A DNA stretch of 64,000 bases from Nipponacmea schrenckii (taxonomy: Eukaryota > Mollusca > Gastropoda > Lottiidae). The stretch lies in assembly GCA_030562195.1 (NCBI GenBank), contig JAUJPP010000003.1:21049398-21113397 (forward strand), given 5' to 3'. A program made the translations under genes and the position numbers. A model generated the notes under the pieces. That model was not told where the DNA came from. It ran no database searches and worked only from the letters and a program-made list of their open reading frames with translations. Positions within the stretch are counted from its first letter, which is position 1. Each line of letters opens with the position of its first letter. Below, piece by piece: positions 12,101 to 27,100 of the stretch.

Positions 12101-15100
12101 GAATTTCTGACTTTTTTTAACAAATGGTTTTTGGGTTATTGCCCTCGACTTAGTAAAATTGCGTCAAAAATATTTGTGGGTGCAAAATAAGCTACAATTT
12201 TTTAATAGATTCGATGAAACTTGTTATGAGTATTGAAATAGATCAGATGGTGGTCAAGTTCTAATTTGACAATTTTTGAGTCTTTGCCCTCGAATTCAAT
12301 ATTCAGTGAATTTTTTTTTAGTTATTGCTATATTTATTTCTCAAATTCAATGCTGCCAGTGGGCGTATGTTACTTTGCCTGGCAAGCTATCTTTTTATTT
12401 CTTCATCAAATTGTTTGTCCAAACAGTAGTTTGAAGGTTAAATATATATGATGGATTATAAACCTGTTATAGAGTTAAGAGTATTTTAATGCTGCATTGG
12501 GACCAGATGTCTTGTTTTATTAGTTTATTTATTAGCCTGAATATTGACCCAGACAACAGTAAATTGTCCAGGCCAATATACAGCACTGGAAATACTTATT
12601 ACTTGAGTTTGGTTGCATGGATTGTCATTTCTACAGCTAGGTTAAAGAATCAAAGTGTATTTATTTTATCAGATTGTTTAGGGTCAAGAAAATTACAAAA
12701 TTAGCAAAGAACTATCATTTAATAATATATCTAAATTAATATGTTTCCTCTTACATTATCTGAAAATTTGAAAAAAAAAACCCACTGCCTTTATATTTAC
12801 AATGCTAATATAATTTTATCCTGGTGCATACTTACTCAAAACTTTTGAAGTTTTGAAAGATAATATTATTAGGACAACAGATTTTCGAAAAGGCACGTCT
12901 TGTGGTCTATCGATCAAACATGCCAAATTTCTTTCAATCAATCTAGATTTGTTGTGGACCAATGAATTTCAGCTGCTGCCCTTTTTATCAGCGTCAAAAT
13001 ATCAGTAAGGGTGCAAAGGCCTTAGGATTTACCGAAACTTTTTACATTTTTTCTGATTTTTGGCTGACAAAAACTATGGATTTAAGCAAAGTAAATGCCT
13101 AAATTGTACTAATTTTCAAACTTTCAACTGAAATATGACAATATTTATTACTGCAAATTGTATTTGGGGCAAATATGTCTTCTTGATACTCAAATTTTCC
13201 ATTGGTTTCTCCTCTTAGCTCAACAAATTGTCAGTGATGTTCTAATATAGAGAACATTTCTATCCAATATGTTGTAATGAAGTGATAGGTATTGAAATGT
13301 AAAATAAACTGTTTGAATTAGATTGATATATTGGCTATGTCAACAGTTAACTGATGGAATATCTTATTAAACTGAAGACAGAATGTAGAATGCTTGGTTG
13401 AAATTGGTTAGAAATATAGTCATTGTGGTGGTTGTTTTTATTACTAATTCTGTCTTATTGCTTCATTCCATCATATTAAATTGAAGATCGAGATTTGAAG
13501 AAATGAAACAAGTCATTGACTCAGTGTCTTCTGTAGTTCCAATTTGATTCTCTTTTATTTAAGAGAGAAAAACAAACTTGGTGAAAGTTGTGTTCTGGTG
13601 ATGTATTGAGATGCAAGTTGTCTACAAGACTAATACTTGGTTATTGAATCCTGCTGTATTGCTAATAAACCAATAGTTGATATAGCTTCATGTAAAGGAA
13701 CTTTTCTGGGTTACCTGTTCTAGGTTAAAGATGCAAGAGAAAAGTTGACATCAGGATGATCTGATTTTTACTTGATTTTGGTTACTTAACAAGTGGGCTG
13801 GACATATTGTAGCCTGCTGGTAAATTTATCTATTTTATTATCTATTGTTTCAGATAAATATGATTCTGCCTTTCATGCAAATGTCTCCTTTTAGAGAATT
13901 TTTGGCTAATTTATTTGAAATAAGAGTGTGACTAAGTGATAGTAAATTGTGTAATAAATTTGGTTGATGAAATCAGTAATTCACAATAATTAGCTTCCTG
14001 TCTCATTGAAACTATTCTAATCGCTAGTTATCAGGCAGGTTTTTTGTGGAGAATGAGAGGAATGGAAACAATAAGCACGTCTCAAACCGACCATAGACTA
14101 GTGTAATTAAGATTGATTGTTTTAATTTTCCTGTCTTGGAATAAAACGGTCTCGAGATACCAGTCTTAATGTTTCAAATAACTCTGGTTTTTTTTTTTCC
14201 TTGATTACCAGACCAATTATCTACTGTTTAAAGTGAGTTCTCACCAGTAATTATACGCTTAGACTTCTGAGAAATCTGATTATTTGATTAAGAATTTGTA
14301 TGCTGATTGTTATATAACTACTGATAGTAAACTTGCTTACTTGGTCCTTGTTTTTGAATCATTATATACTCAAATTTCAAAACTGAGGTTTTAGCCTAAA
14401 AATGATGTATCAATTATTTCTCAATAATGCTTTCTGTGAGGAGATAACCTTAAGATTTGCTAACTGTGTCCCATTTTTGGATTTCTATAAGACAGCGGTT
14501 GGTTGGTTGCGTTGGTTCCTAATGTCATGACTTCATTAGCGTGGATAGGTTAAAAATGTCGGACGTGAGTTCTAATCTAGATCGGTGTGTGAAAGTTCGA
14601 TGACCTTGAATAAGTCATCTTCACCTATAATTCCAGTCCACCCAGCAGTAAATGGGTACGGATAATCCGGGAAAGATCAATGCCAAGAGGTCTGGCCAAG
14701 GACTAGCTGGTAGAAAGGATCCCTGTCACAGTGGACTTGTGATCTTAAGTTGTTATCCTTGTAATATATACTTGTTTCTTTTCTCTATTGTGTCACATGT
14801 TGGAAATTAAGATACCATTTCCACCCATGCTGATAATGTCTCTCATTAGCCAAGGAAACAACCTCTAGGTTGCCGTACCCTGTGTGTTCTTCCTAATGAT
14901 TGAAAATGTGGAAAGTGAATTTGGTAGGACAATAAAAAGATTCCATAATTATTGAATTTTCGCAAGAAACTGGAGGTAGATCTGCTGTCCTGTCTCTTCA
15001 TTAAATAAACTAATCATTATGTCTAGATTGGTTTTCCATTGTTCTATTGATTAGTACTGATGGACTAAATACTTATGTTGATAAACAGGAAAGGGATCTC

Positions 15101-18100
15101 ATGTCTGATTTCAGATTTGTAACAAGTCCTGGTCATGACTATGTATGAAACATTTACATAAATGCAGACATAACTACTAAAACACTGCCACCAAATTTTT
15201 TGGAGATTCAATAACTGACAATACAACTCTATTAACAGCCTGTTCCGGTGTTCAAAAGATAACAAATTAACTTAATCAATTGTCTGGATCACAGAAACCA
15301 AATATTCTCTGATGTACTTCATTTTATTGATTTAAATAATATTATATTTGTCAAAGTTCAAGTGATTGCATAGACCAGTCACCAGTTGTTTTCAGGAACT
15401 TGAATAATTTACAAATGCTTAAATGTTGAGAAGTGTATATTCAGTTCGGTAATTGGGTAAACAATTTTATTTTTTCATCATAATTTACTTTGACAATGTG
15501 GCAGGCTTGTTGTTTTTGGTAATTGATTAATGATTTATTTGACATACTGTTTGTACTAATTACTTGGAAATTTTAATGCAAATGTTAAAAGTAATTCTGA
15601 TGAAGTCTGTCATGGCAACTGTATTTATGAAAAAATAAAAGTAAGAAAACAAAGGAATGAAAGAATACGATAGAAAAGTATAGAGACATGTATTGAATAA
15701 AAGATGGCTGGTGAAGATATTCCCAATGTGCCCTATAATCATAAAAAGCCTAATGAGCAGCATTAGATCTGTATAACTGTAGTTCAAAGCAACTTTTGAA
15801 GTGCTAGTCCTGATATCTTTCTTTGTTATTGATTTGGTTTTACTTGGTTTAACGTATCCTAGCCTCTCAGATCATTAGCGAGGAGTTGATTTAATTAATG
15901 ATTTTAGTTTTCTATGTTTTTCTCAAGAAACCTGACAAGAGGGTTAAGTTGTTTTGAGTTTTCCTGCTGAAAGAGATTAAGCCATGTTTAGTTTAATATG
16001 TTCTGGAACTGTCAAACACTATTAGATTAATTCTAGTTGATGTATTGTATTTCTCTACAGCTATCAGTCAAAGGTTTTTTTTTCCTGAGTTATTGTTTGA
16101 ATATCAGAATGGTGAGAAACAAAATTGAGATTTGTAAACAGCTAAATAATGTGGTGATACAAGTACACATTAATAGTTGAAGTCTATTTTTATGCTATAC
16201 AGTTCAAATATTGAGAAATTCCTCGTTGGGAATTATAATGTACTAAATTTGGTGTGTATAGGTCATATATAAGTCTTTGTATTATGGTTTGTGATTGACG
16301 CAAAAAGAAAAAAATTTGGCTTTGACGCTGATACAGTACACTTAAATATTATTATTATAAAGATCATTCCTTTCAAATCTACTTTTATGTTCTTTCTGTC
16401 CAATGGTGTTTGATTTTACTCTATGTGGCTTAATCATTTTCAACAAATAATATTCGAATATTAGTTGTTATTACATTGTTTTTGTGTTTGACTAAAAAAT
16501 TAGAATCATTACATTAGATAGGAATCGATTTGGCCTGTTATTGACATTGATATATTCTGTGTAAACATGACTTTAAGTATCGTCTGTTCTAGATACTTGG
16601 ATATTAATTGGTGTCTTGCACCAGACGGACAAATCAAGAATTAGTTGTATTATTGAACCATCACTCAACTGTCAGGTTCTGTGGCCATAAGTCTGTCTTC
16701 TGATGATAATCTTGGAATAATCAACTATTAAAATGGACAAGATAGGTGAATAATTTTAGAAATATTTAAGGAATATATACATCAGGGGAAATACATTTTT
16801 ATAATGATTTGTTGCATCATATAAGTTAATAACCATACAAATTGTTTTAGTTTGTATGTTTTAAGTGTTACATCCAGTAAGAAATTGTGAAATAATGGCA
16901 GTGATATTTTTGATGGTTTCATGAACTATAATTTGTATTGAATATAGAAGATTTCCACAAATTCTATTTGGAGAGCTCCATACCACCAACTAGAGTGAAA
17001 TCTGATCTAGAATTTTCATCTTCTTTAATATTGGCTTATGCTGTTAGTTACCTAGAAATAATCAAGCAGAATTCTCTCCCCAAAAAAGTTCTTGGAACGA
17101 CTATTGTGTTACCCAGGAATCAATAAGGAGATTGATGTCTAACTGTCCATGATATTGTGTATAAAACAAGATTGTTTGCGATCTCTCTAAATTAAGTACC
17201 TCAACTATGTTTTAAACATGGTCAAATTATTTATAGTAAGAGACAACAATTCAGTGACATTAACAGAAGAAAACATATGAACACAACATTTCAACATTTT
17301 ACGCTCTCAATTAAAGGGATTTATGGGAAACCATCCCTAGAAAAAGTGTTAATGACCCCTAAAGTATTGTGTTATTGGTATATTTTTGAAGGTGACTCTA
17401 GTCATCTGTGACAGAATTAAAGTGTAAAGATGGAAACTGTATGTGAATTAACAGAATGGAGTATATGTTACCAGGTAAACCTATCAATTTGATGAATTTA
17501 ATTACAATTTTAGCATATTATAATGATTACTACATAGTTCCAATGGTCATAAGGATACAGAAGTGTAGGAAAAATCATTAATTCGTGTATGCATTCCTTG
17601 ATTTTGTACTTTTCATATCAGAGTCGGTTATCATATATCAAAAGTCAAGCTACTATTTCTGGCTGCCATTTTGAGGGGTAATTGTTAAAGAAACAAGGAT
17701 TTGTACCTTACATTTGAAAATAAAACCTTATCCACATCCATGATTCAGACATTATCAAGAATTAGTAGAGTAATAACTTTCTTAATAATTATATTGTAGT
17801 TTTCTATAACAAGTTTACAGTAATAAGAGTTTTACTCTAGAGAATAAAACTTGTCTATAATCATCAGTTAAACTTACTTCTAGACATTCAGAATTTAATA
17901 TTGTGGTAATTTTTATTTCAAAATAATAGGTATATCAAATGTAGAAATGGTTTTTCTCTCTAGAAAATAAAAGTATGGTTCTTGTTTTTCTGGACACAGG
18001 CATTCCTGGCTTTTTTCAGCAAACCATGAGTTAAATTAATATGGCTTCCCTCTTGTTCTTGTGTAATAATTTTAAGGTTTAGATTTAGGTTTGGTATATC

Positions 18101-21100
18101 ATTTGCACACATAAACCGACAAGTTAAAGGTTTGATCCAGACATCATTTGGAAAGCTTCTTTGAATTTTTCCCACACTGAATAAGTCATCAGACTTGCTA
18201 CTTGGAGTCTAGACTAAAGATTGTTTGTATAAAACAATTTTGGGATCCTGTGTCAGCAAATTTCATTCATTACACAATATGATGCTGAATGTCCTTATTA
18301 GTTCAATATGCAAATCATGGGTTGTAAATATTCTATGCATAGATTGTCATTTAATGACATTGCATGACCTTTTATGCTCTCACTAAAAGTGGTGATGTGG
18401 GCATATAAAGTCTTCGCCACTGTCTGTCTGTCTGTCTGACACGATATAGGGCTGGTTTAATGGATTATGACAAAACTTGGTGTGAGTCTTTGTAATCACC
18501 CAAGGATGAAGCCTGTTAAAATCAGACCAATCGAAAAATATTTTCTATGAGTAATTGCCCTTGTTCTTGAATTATTTGTGGACATGATAGAGAGATGGTT
18601 TCTTGATGGATTTTGACAAAAATTGGTGTGAGTTTTTGTAATCACCCAAGGATGAACCCAATTAAAAATCAGACCAAATGAAAATATTCACTATGAGTAA
18701 TTGCCCTTGTTCTTGAAAACGCGTCTGCTCTTGGTTCCTGGATTTGTATGAAATTTATTGTGAGTGTTCCTAATCACCTAAGGATGAACTTTAATTAAAA
18801 ATCAAGAAAAATTTTTCATTTACCGATAACTCTTGTCAACCTCCCGGACAAATTGGCTGCTATTATAAATGTGGCCATTTTGATTACTATTAGTTCAATC
18901 TATAAACCGATCTGTTGAATTATAAGACCTCAATATATACATATACATGTATATGTATCAGGTGGTCAATCAATATGGCCACTACATCAATCTTAGATTT
19001 AATTAGATTCTTTATATGGTAGATATGACCAGAGACAGAATCTGATATTGTTATCTACCAGATTCTAAACACTTTCTAGCTATCTTATAAATGGTGGTTG
19101 ATGAGTCTATATCATAGGACACTGGACAGAAGGCCAACTAAAAAATATGTCGGTTTCTGGAAAGAAAAGATTTGAGAAAACTGTTTTTTTCCCTCACATG
19201 GAAGATTTTTTCTAAATGTCTACATTATACATAACTAGAAAAGCTTAAAGCACCACAAACTATCGTGTTGTGCTGTTTTGGATTCTTAACGCAATGAAAA
19301 GTGACCATTATCAATTCTATTTAATGTGTTTAAATTTTCAAAACTCAAAAGATGCAATGGTTTGAATGTACAAATCTACTGGAAGTTGAATATTCTCTTA
19401 TTTTGATTAGAAATATGACACATTTTTATAATATAATATTTCCCAATAAGTTTTACTGCTCTTATTCCTTAACACTGTATCTTGGGAACAGTTACAATCA
19501 TTTGTTCACTTGGACAAATATCTTGAAAAACTAGATGCTTTGTTGAAAGCCCAATGTATTTAAAATGATATAAAGCCCCAATTTGCTCTATATATTTTAC
19601 CAATAGTTGACAGAAGTAAATTTTGTTTTCAACAACTAATTAAAATAATACAGACCAGAATACTTGTTACCATACAAATAAGATAATTTTATTTTTCAGA
19701 GATGGAAACCGTTGTTTGATCAGGTATGTAGGTTTATTTACAAAATTTTGAAGTTAGGTATTCAGGATTTAGTTTTAACTTATTATGACATTCAATCAAG
19801 CTTTTTGTGGGGCCATCATAACCAATTTTATTGAGGATAAAGGCTAAAATAACTTGTATAAGCCATTGCAGTTTAAAAATTAAGTAGCCTACTGAGTTCT
19901 TTCTGATAGACTGATTTAAATAACCATACAAGAGTTTAATCAGACCACCAAACTTAACTTGGAACCCATGGCCAGCATTGAAGAGGAATAAACAAACAAA
20001 CAGAAGCATCACCAGTGGGGATATAAGTTATAAATATGATTTTATACACTTTTTCTTCAAGTGTTGGGAATTTCCACAGGGCTAGGAATATCAACCGTCT
20101 GTCCAATATTTGTGTCCTCTCTTACACGAGGCTAGCATCGCCACTGAAGACAAACAAGATTGTAATTTGGATAATCTAAAATGAAATGGTTTAAGTCTGT
20201 ATGATATAGATTGACATAGTTTTGATATTTGATGAAACTGAAGAAGAGTAAATATGAACTGTAGATGATGTTAACAGATTATAATACTCTAGTAAACAGA
20301 AGATATATTAATGACTATTGATTTCCATTGAATTCCTTCATAATTTTTTCTTACATCAGTATATTGATATAAACTTTGGATAACAATAACTCAAAGCAGC
20401 AGGATATATTTAACATCGTATTGTCAACCTAGATTACATAAATTGCTTGAAAATTAAAACTCCTTAGTTGTTAGCGAAATTATGTTATAATGAGCTAAAA
20501 CCAGCATCTAAAATGACACGTCAAGTCCATCCATCTAAAATAAACAAGTTAAGCATTATTTTAGGTTTCGGATCATACAAGAGAATTTTCCAATATTTGA
20601 ACAAAAAAAAGGTATTCTGTCAATGAGATAATTTTCAAATGTTCTGAAGAGCCCCAATGTCCCAGTCATTCCATCCACCTTGATGCTAATGATTCAAGTC
20701 CAGACCAGGTTAAAAAACAGGTTGTCTTGAGACATACAAATGGATATAACCAGATCAAATTCTACATAATAGATGAGAAATTGTCAATGTGTCTTTAAAT
20801 CCTGGCATTCTTATTGTCAAATATTACTCATAGAGTGTGTCATGTCAGTTATATTGAGTGACATGGTGGTTATTAGAGTGTGATTTGTGTAGGAAATACA
20901 ATGAATCACCTGTATGTATGACACATTACATTCCATTCTCATAATATTTATTTCATTCCAGTATGATTATAAGGGTAGAGGAGAAATAAATGTGGAAGAC
21001 TTCCAGAGATTGTTATGTCATCCGCGACTGAAAGCAGACATGGATTGCCATACCTTGGATATCCTGGAAATCAAGATCCGAGAATCATGTAAACCAACAA

Positions 21101-24100
21101 TTACCTATCAAGAGTTTATCAACATTGTATGTATATATATTATATGAGTTAGTATGTTTAGGTATTGATTAATCTGTTCTAGTATTCTGATGGTATTATA
21201 TGGTATGTGGTTTATGTATTAGTATGTATTCTTGTTTCAATACACTTGGGCATTCTTTATCAAACATTATCACACTCATGTCATCTTTCACTATCTGGAT
21301 TTTGTTTTGAAAACTCAATCCAAAATTAATATTTGTTTTACATTTTATTGAATGAAGAACAGAAGTACAGTTAATTTCAGACATAACTGCCAACAATTGT
21401 TTTCAAAATATTAGTACTGGAGAATTTAGTTATTTCACTAACATTTATTTCAACTATGTAAAAAAACCCAAAGAAAGTGTTTATCAGGACACTTTTTACA
21501 TGAAATTGCTGACAAATGCTACTATTATCCACTCTTAACAGTTTACAATTAAGTTTTCATGTTGAAATTATAGACTTGAAATTGAGACAAGAAACTAAAC
21601 AGGATAATCCTTTGTTATCATTCGTTTTCAATCTTCATGTTTCTTGTGAAACCTTCAGGCCAATAGATTTCCATAATCAATTTTTCTTGAAATAGTAGCC
21701 AGTCTTGATCGTGATGAACAACACAAATTTGTCTTATTCCACAATTTTATTAAAGATCAAGAATATTGAATTGAACTTTGCATGTATTTCTGATAAAACT
21801 GAAGCTTACATGAATTAAAGCACATTGTTATCTATGCTGTATTTTGTCATGCATGTCTGGCTGTAGATTCTTTAAAGAATGTTTTCATGAAAAACATTAC
21901 AGCATCTTGAACAACTTGTTTTAATTTGACTGACAGACAAATGTAAGAAGACAATCTGTATGATTTCTAGTAAGATCTATTTGTAAGATAATAAAAATAT
22001 ATAACTGAAGTTCTGGGCAGTAAAGAGTTAAAAGACTTCACCTATAATTGATATTATACTTATATACAAGCTGCTATCACTTATATAAACAACCCTTTCT
22101 TATCACTTCATCAAACATTAAATATACTATTATTTAGGTCTTTATCTTGGAGAATGACGGCACACTTCTGTCGAATTATTACTAAATTGAAAGTAGTCAA
22201 GTGTAAAATTGTACACATTAAATAAGCTCTCCATCTGCTTTGTTAAGATACAAAAAGATAGTTACTAGCATGTGGACTATACAGATCAGATACATAACTA
22301 ATAACATGTAGAGTTTCATCAGATCAGCTTTAGATGACAAAGACACAAATAATACTTATTCTTCTACAATATTCTCTTCTAAGGCCAAAATTCTTAATAA
22401 TGTGAAAGACTTTTAGGCAGGAATTTTTTTTTATTTTCTAAACATATATTTTGATAAAACCAAACTTCGGTACAGTAATGCACTGTAAGAAAAAACAAAC
22501 CAGTTAGAGGATGCTGTATCTAATATTAATCATGGTTGCATTATATTAGCTCTTGTTTCACAGACCGTGCTAGGATAATCTTTTACTGCTGCGAAACAGT
22601 CAAATGAAGGTTTACAACATTTACAAACATGCAATAAAGGGATTGTAAAGAGGTTTATGAAATATTTAATTTGTATCAGGGATACTGATAACATAGCTTT
22701 ACACCATTCCAATTTTAATCAGACTGAGTGTGGTTCTTTCAATTCAACTCAAACCCCTTATTTTAAGTGGAATTGTAAAAAAAAAAGATTACTACATTTG
22801 TCTGTTTGAACATTGGAATGATGCACATCAATGCTAACAGCTTCTCTGATACACATAAATTATTATTTAGAAAATCTCCTTACAACCCTTTATAAAGTGA
22901 TGTTTACTAAGTTTTATATTTGTAAATAATTGTAAAGTAAGTGGCCTTAGGTATAGATGAAAGAAAGATAAAATTTATTGTAAGTCAAAAAAAGAAATTG
23001 AAGAAGAAATACAATGACAATATATGATACAATTTGATACAGACTTGACAATACATCTTATAAAAAATATCACATTATTATTATTAATTCATTATAACCA
23101 TCAAACTTACTCTGTCCCATTGTTACAAAATCATCAGCATAAAGACTGAAATTAAACATTAATATCACCATTGATATAGGACAATTAGCGTAAAATAAGA
23201 AACAGCAGTGTAAGCAGAACAAAAGAAAATGTTTCCATTGGCTTTCAAACCACTTAAAGCCAACTGTTTATATTGCTTTGCTGGTGATTTCAAAATTCAT
23301 TTTTACCTTGTTCATTTTCTCGATAGAATTTCAAGTTTTCTGGATATAGTTTGCATCAGTAATCATTTATTATGGATTATATTGTATGATTGGTAAGACT
23401 TGCTGTTAAATTATTCAGATGACCTACTTTAGGTTTCAAAGTGTCAGGAATTGTTAGTTCAGAGAGCTTCATAATTATCACACTTGGTACTTTTAAGCAA
23501 ATAGGGTAGAAATGTGTTGCTAAAATGAACAAAATCAAAAAGTTTGCTATTTGACCACAATTTTGGAAAAATGGAACTTTTGAACAGAATATTGATTTGA
23601 ATGATAGAAAATTTAATATGGGCAAAGTAATTATTTCCTTTGAAGAATGCAGCAGAATTTATATTTGCAATATTTATTGTTGAAACAACTATTTTTATTG
23701 CAGAAACAAATTTGGTACATCATTTCAAATTCATATTATACAGAAATATAAATACTTTTCTAAGAATTGTGGAAATATAACTGAATTCGGTTATGACTAA
23801 TACTTTGAGTAGGGTTAATCATAGATAGAAAATTACATGTAGTTTAGTTCATTTTTGGTTGGCATTAGTTTTGTACTCAAAACTTTGGGAAATCAGGAAT
23901 TTTTACAAGATGTATTCGCTATACATATGCTTACTTTAGATTCAGATGAAAATTTAAAATTGATAACCCTGAAATACCGGTAGTTAGTTATTCTGTTGAT
24001 TGTCTACACTGTACAATATTAGAAAGTGGGAATGTTTGTGAATTTCTAAATTTCTAACCTGTGCACTTAAATATAAAAAATAATATTAAATTTGAAATAA

Positions 24101-27100
24101 CAGCAGATTTGTGGCATTATTTTAGGCAATTAGCAAGTTATTATTTTGAAATGTAAATTACATAACAAGTTTGGTCTTCATACATAGTATTTGTTGGTCA
24201 TGTTTGATACTCAAACTGTGTTTGAACTGGTTTTCAAAAACTTGTGTTTTATTGTTGATATGATAACAACTCAAATCCAGCGACATCAAACAACTTGTTT
24301 TGTTATATTGAAACAGTTTGATCTTCTACATGTTTGAACAACTTGTTTTGTTTGTGTTTATTTAACGTAAAATCAACAACATTGTGTTTCAGATGAGCAA
24401 CAGAAGAAATCCAAGTTTTCGTCTAGCAGTTGAAAGTCGCGATAAAGAAGGATTATCCAGTAACGTTTGTCTACAAAATCGAAGTTATCCAACAAGTTGT
24501 TTTGGTAAAATGGTGCGAAAGGTAGCGAATGATTTTTTAACAGATGAGATAGATCGTCAGTATTATTCTGATAGATATACCTGTTGTCCTCCACCATTGT
24601 TTTTACCATTAATTACTGTTATTGAGGTAAGTTCTGCTTTTCCCCTTTTCCCAAACCAAATTTTTTCCTGTCTTCCATTAATTACTGTTATTGAGGTAAG
24701 TTATGTTTGTCAGCAAAATTGTTTCTACCATTTATTACTTTTGCTTGTCAACATTGTCTCTACCATTAATTACTGTTATTGAGGTAAGTTATGTTTGTCA
24801 GCAAAATTGTTTCTACCATTTATTACTTTTGCTTGTCAACATTGTTTCTACCATTTATTACTGTTATTGAGGTAAGTTCTGCTTGTCACCATTGTTTCAT
24901 AATAATAATAAAATAATAATAAACTCTTTATTTTACATGGGTCAGAATTAGGCCCAATACACAAGGACATGGTCCTGTCTCACATTCAGCCCATGGGGCA
25001 ATACATTGGAAAAAAAAAAAAAAAAAAAAAAAAAAATCGAAAATACATAATATCTCAATATACAATTCGTCTGAAATACTAAAAATACACAAGTACATGT
25101 GTATCAAATGGACAGAGATATGTTCCGGCGATCAAGTACATGACCATTAATTACTGTTATTGAGGTAAGTTCTGCTTGTCACCTTTGTTTCTACCATTTA
25201 TTACTGTTATTGAGGTAAGTTCTGCTTGTCACCATTGTTTCTACCATTTATTACTGTTATTGAGGTAAGTTCTGCTTGTCACCATTGTTTCTACCATTTA
25301 TTACTGTTATTGAGGTAAGTTCTGCTTGTCACCATTGTTTCTACCATTAATTACTGTTATTGAGGTAAGTTCTGCTTGTCACCATTGTTTCTACCATTAC
25401 TTACTGTTATTGAGGTAAGTTCTGCTTGTCACCATTGTTTCTACCATTAATTACTGTTATTGAGGTAAGTTCTGCTTGTCACCATTGTATCTACCATTAC
25501 CAGAAAAGGGAAGTAGAAATATCAAAACTGTACCTATATTTTTCTTATAATTGCTAAATGCTGTTTGAAGACTTCACTTAAACATGTCTTATAGTAGAAT
25601 ATTGAGAAACTGGCCCCAGATTTGAAGAAATGAAGTAATCTGATTAAGCAGGGCTTTTCAACCTTGGGGTAATTTGTAATCTGGCATAAAATATTTTGAA
25701 CAATTATAACACTATAGCTGTTCTATTCATTATTTATTATTTTATGCAATATAAGAAGGATTATTACACGGAAAATGTAAGAGAAAATCAGGAAATAGAA
25801 AGGAAATATGGGGGAAGGGTAATTAAATCAATAAAAGGGTCAGAAAGGGGGAATAGAAGGAAAACTCCTTTGTTAAAGGACTAGATTTAAAATCAATGGA
25901 AGTGACTGTTGAACCATTTGACTTAAATCATGTTAAGTTCTTCCGAAACAGACTACTGAATTGCAGTCTCAATGAGTATGGTATGACAGATTTCTCCTTG
26001 TGTTTAAATTCTCAGAAAGAATGTCATAGTTAACACTGGCTAGACATTTTGAAAATGATCATCAATTTATTTGAGAATGATAGAGAATTGATAGGAAGGG
26101 TTAATTCAGTTGTCTGGTTGGACAAACATCATGTCATTATGTCAACACATCAACACAATCTAGTCCTGGCTCAATATTAGATCACTGTCTTTTATTATGT
26201 TACTTTATTCACACAGCTTCCAAATTTAAATTTTATCAAGATTTGCTTTCCTTTAGAATGTCTTATTCGTTTCATTAACAAAGATTCCCATGGTCATATA
26301 CAGACATTGTAGAATGGAATGATTTTCAGACTTTCTATTCAAATTACAATTTTAATCTGAATTTTTCTATCAAATATCTTCAATTTTCTTATGAACCAAG
26401 CGTCTGATGGCATTCAATTTTACTTCAAACAAAATGGCAGAAATATACAAATGTGTTATTTTTTCTCATTTATATATTATTATATTATTTCTGAGGAATC
26501 TGATTTCACATTCTTGTAAATAATAATGATAAAAAGATTGTGATTATTTTAAACAATATATGATTCTGGAAAATTCCTTGTAAATAAGTGATCATATTTG
26601 AAATATATCTCAGCTGCATTTAGTGAGTTAAAAAGTGTCAATGTTACAATGAAATCACTGAAAGTTGTCAAATGCTTAATCTGTAACTGTTATTGTGACA
26701 TTTCTTTATCTAACCTCAAATCTAATAAAAGCAGTGAGAAATCAATAAGGTTTTTTTATATGCGACTTTGTGAGACAGTTTTGGTATAACCAATAAAAAA
26801 TGTATTGAGGACCTGTTAAGGGAAGATGTCCCTTTTTCCCTTAATGAGCCCAAACAAAGAGTCAAGAGTGAAGACTCCCCACCATACCATGTCCCCACCA
26901 CTATTCCCGAACTGTGCCCATGGGCATAACGTGTAGCATTGTGATTATATCTATAGCTATATTATAAAACATACACAAAATAGTTAAAGAATCAACTACA
27001 GGAATCCACATGATTTCTTTTATCATTCATGTGGTAAATATTGTTTGTTTGTATTGTAGGTTGGTTGTTTTATATATTATTGTCTAGAAGCGGGTGAAAT

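Larger units (their letters stand above)
12400..19699 (+). other. Remainder of rhomboid intron 1
   Basis: Between the Helentron-like element and the 24-nt second exon I find only repeats (SINE-like 14490-14760; tandem family 18381-18840) and unremarkable AT-rich sequence. Short open frames on both strands (for example 15065-15265, 15560-15787, 17960-18175) have no family resemblance. Confidence 0.6.

Noticed and set aside
17430..17474. ATG exon ending CAG|GTAAAC as alternative rhomboid first exon
   Set aside because: In phase with the 24-nt exon, but 3095-3178 ends ...VVD, better matching the family's residues before WK-LFDQ, and has a clear upstream acceptor.
24627..24782. Read-through of the rhomboid exon to 24782
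   Set aside because: This is intron plus minisatellite; the consensus donor at 24626 joins in phase to 27060. Use of the donor at 24695 is kept as a possible isoform.
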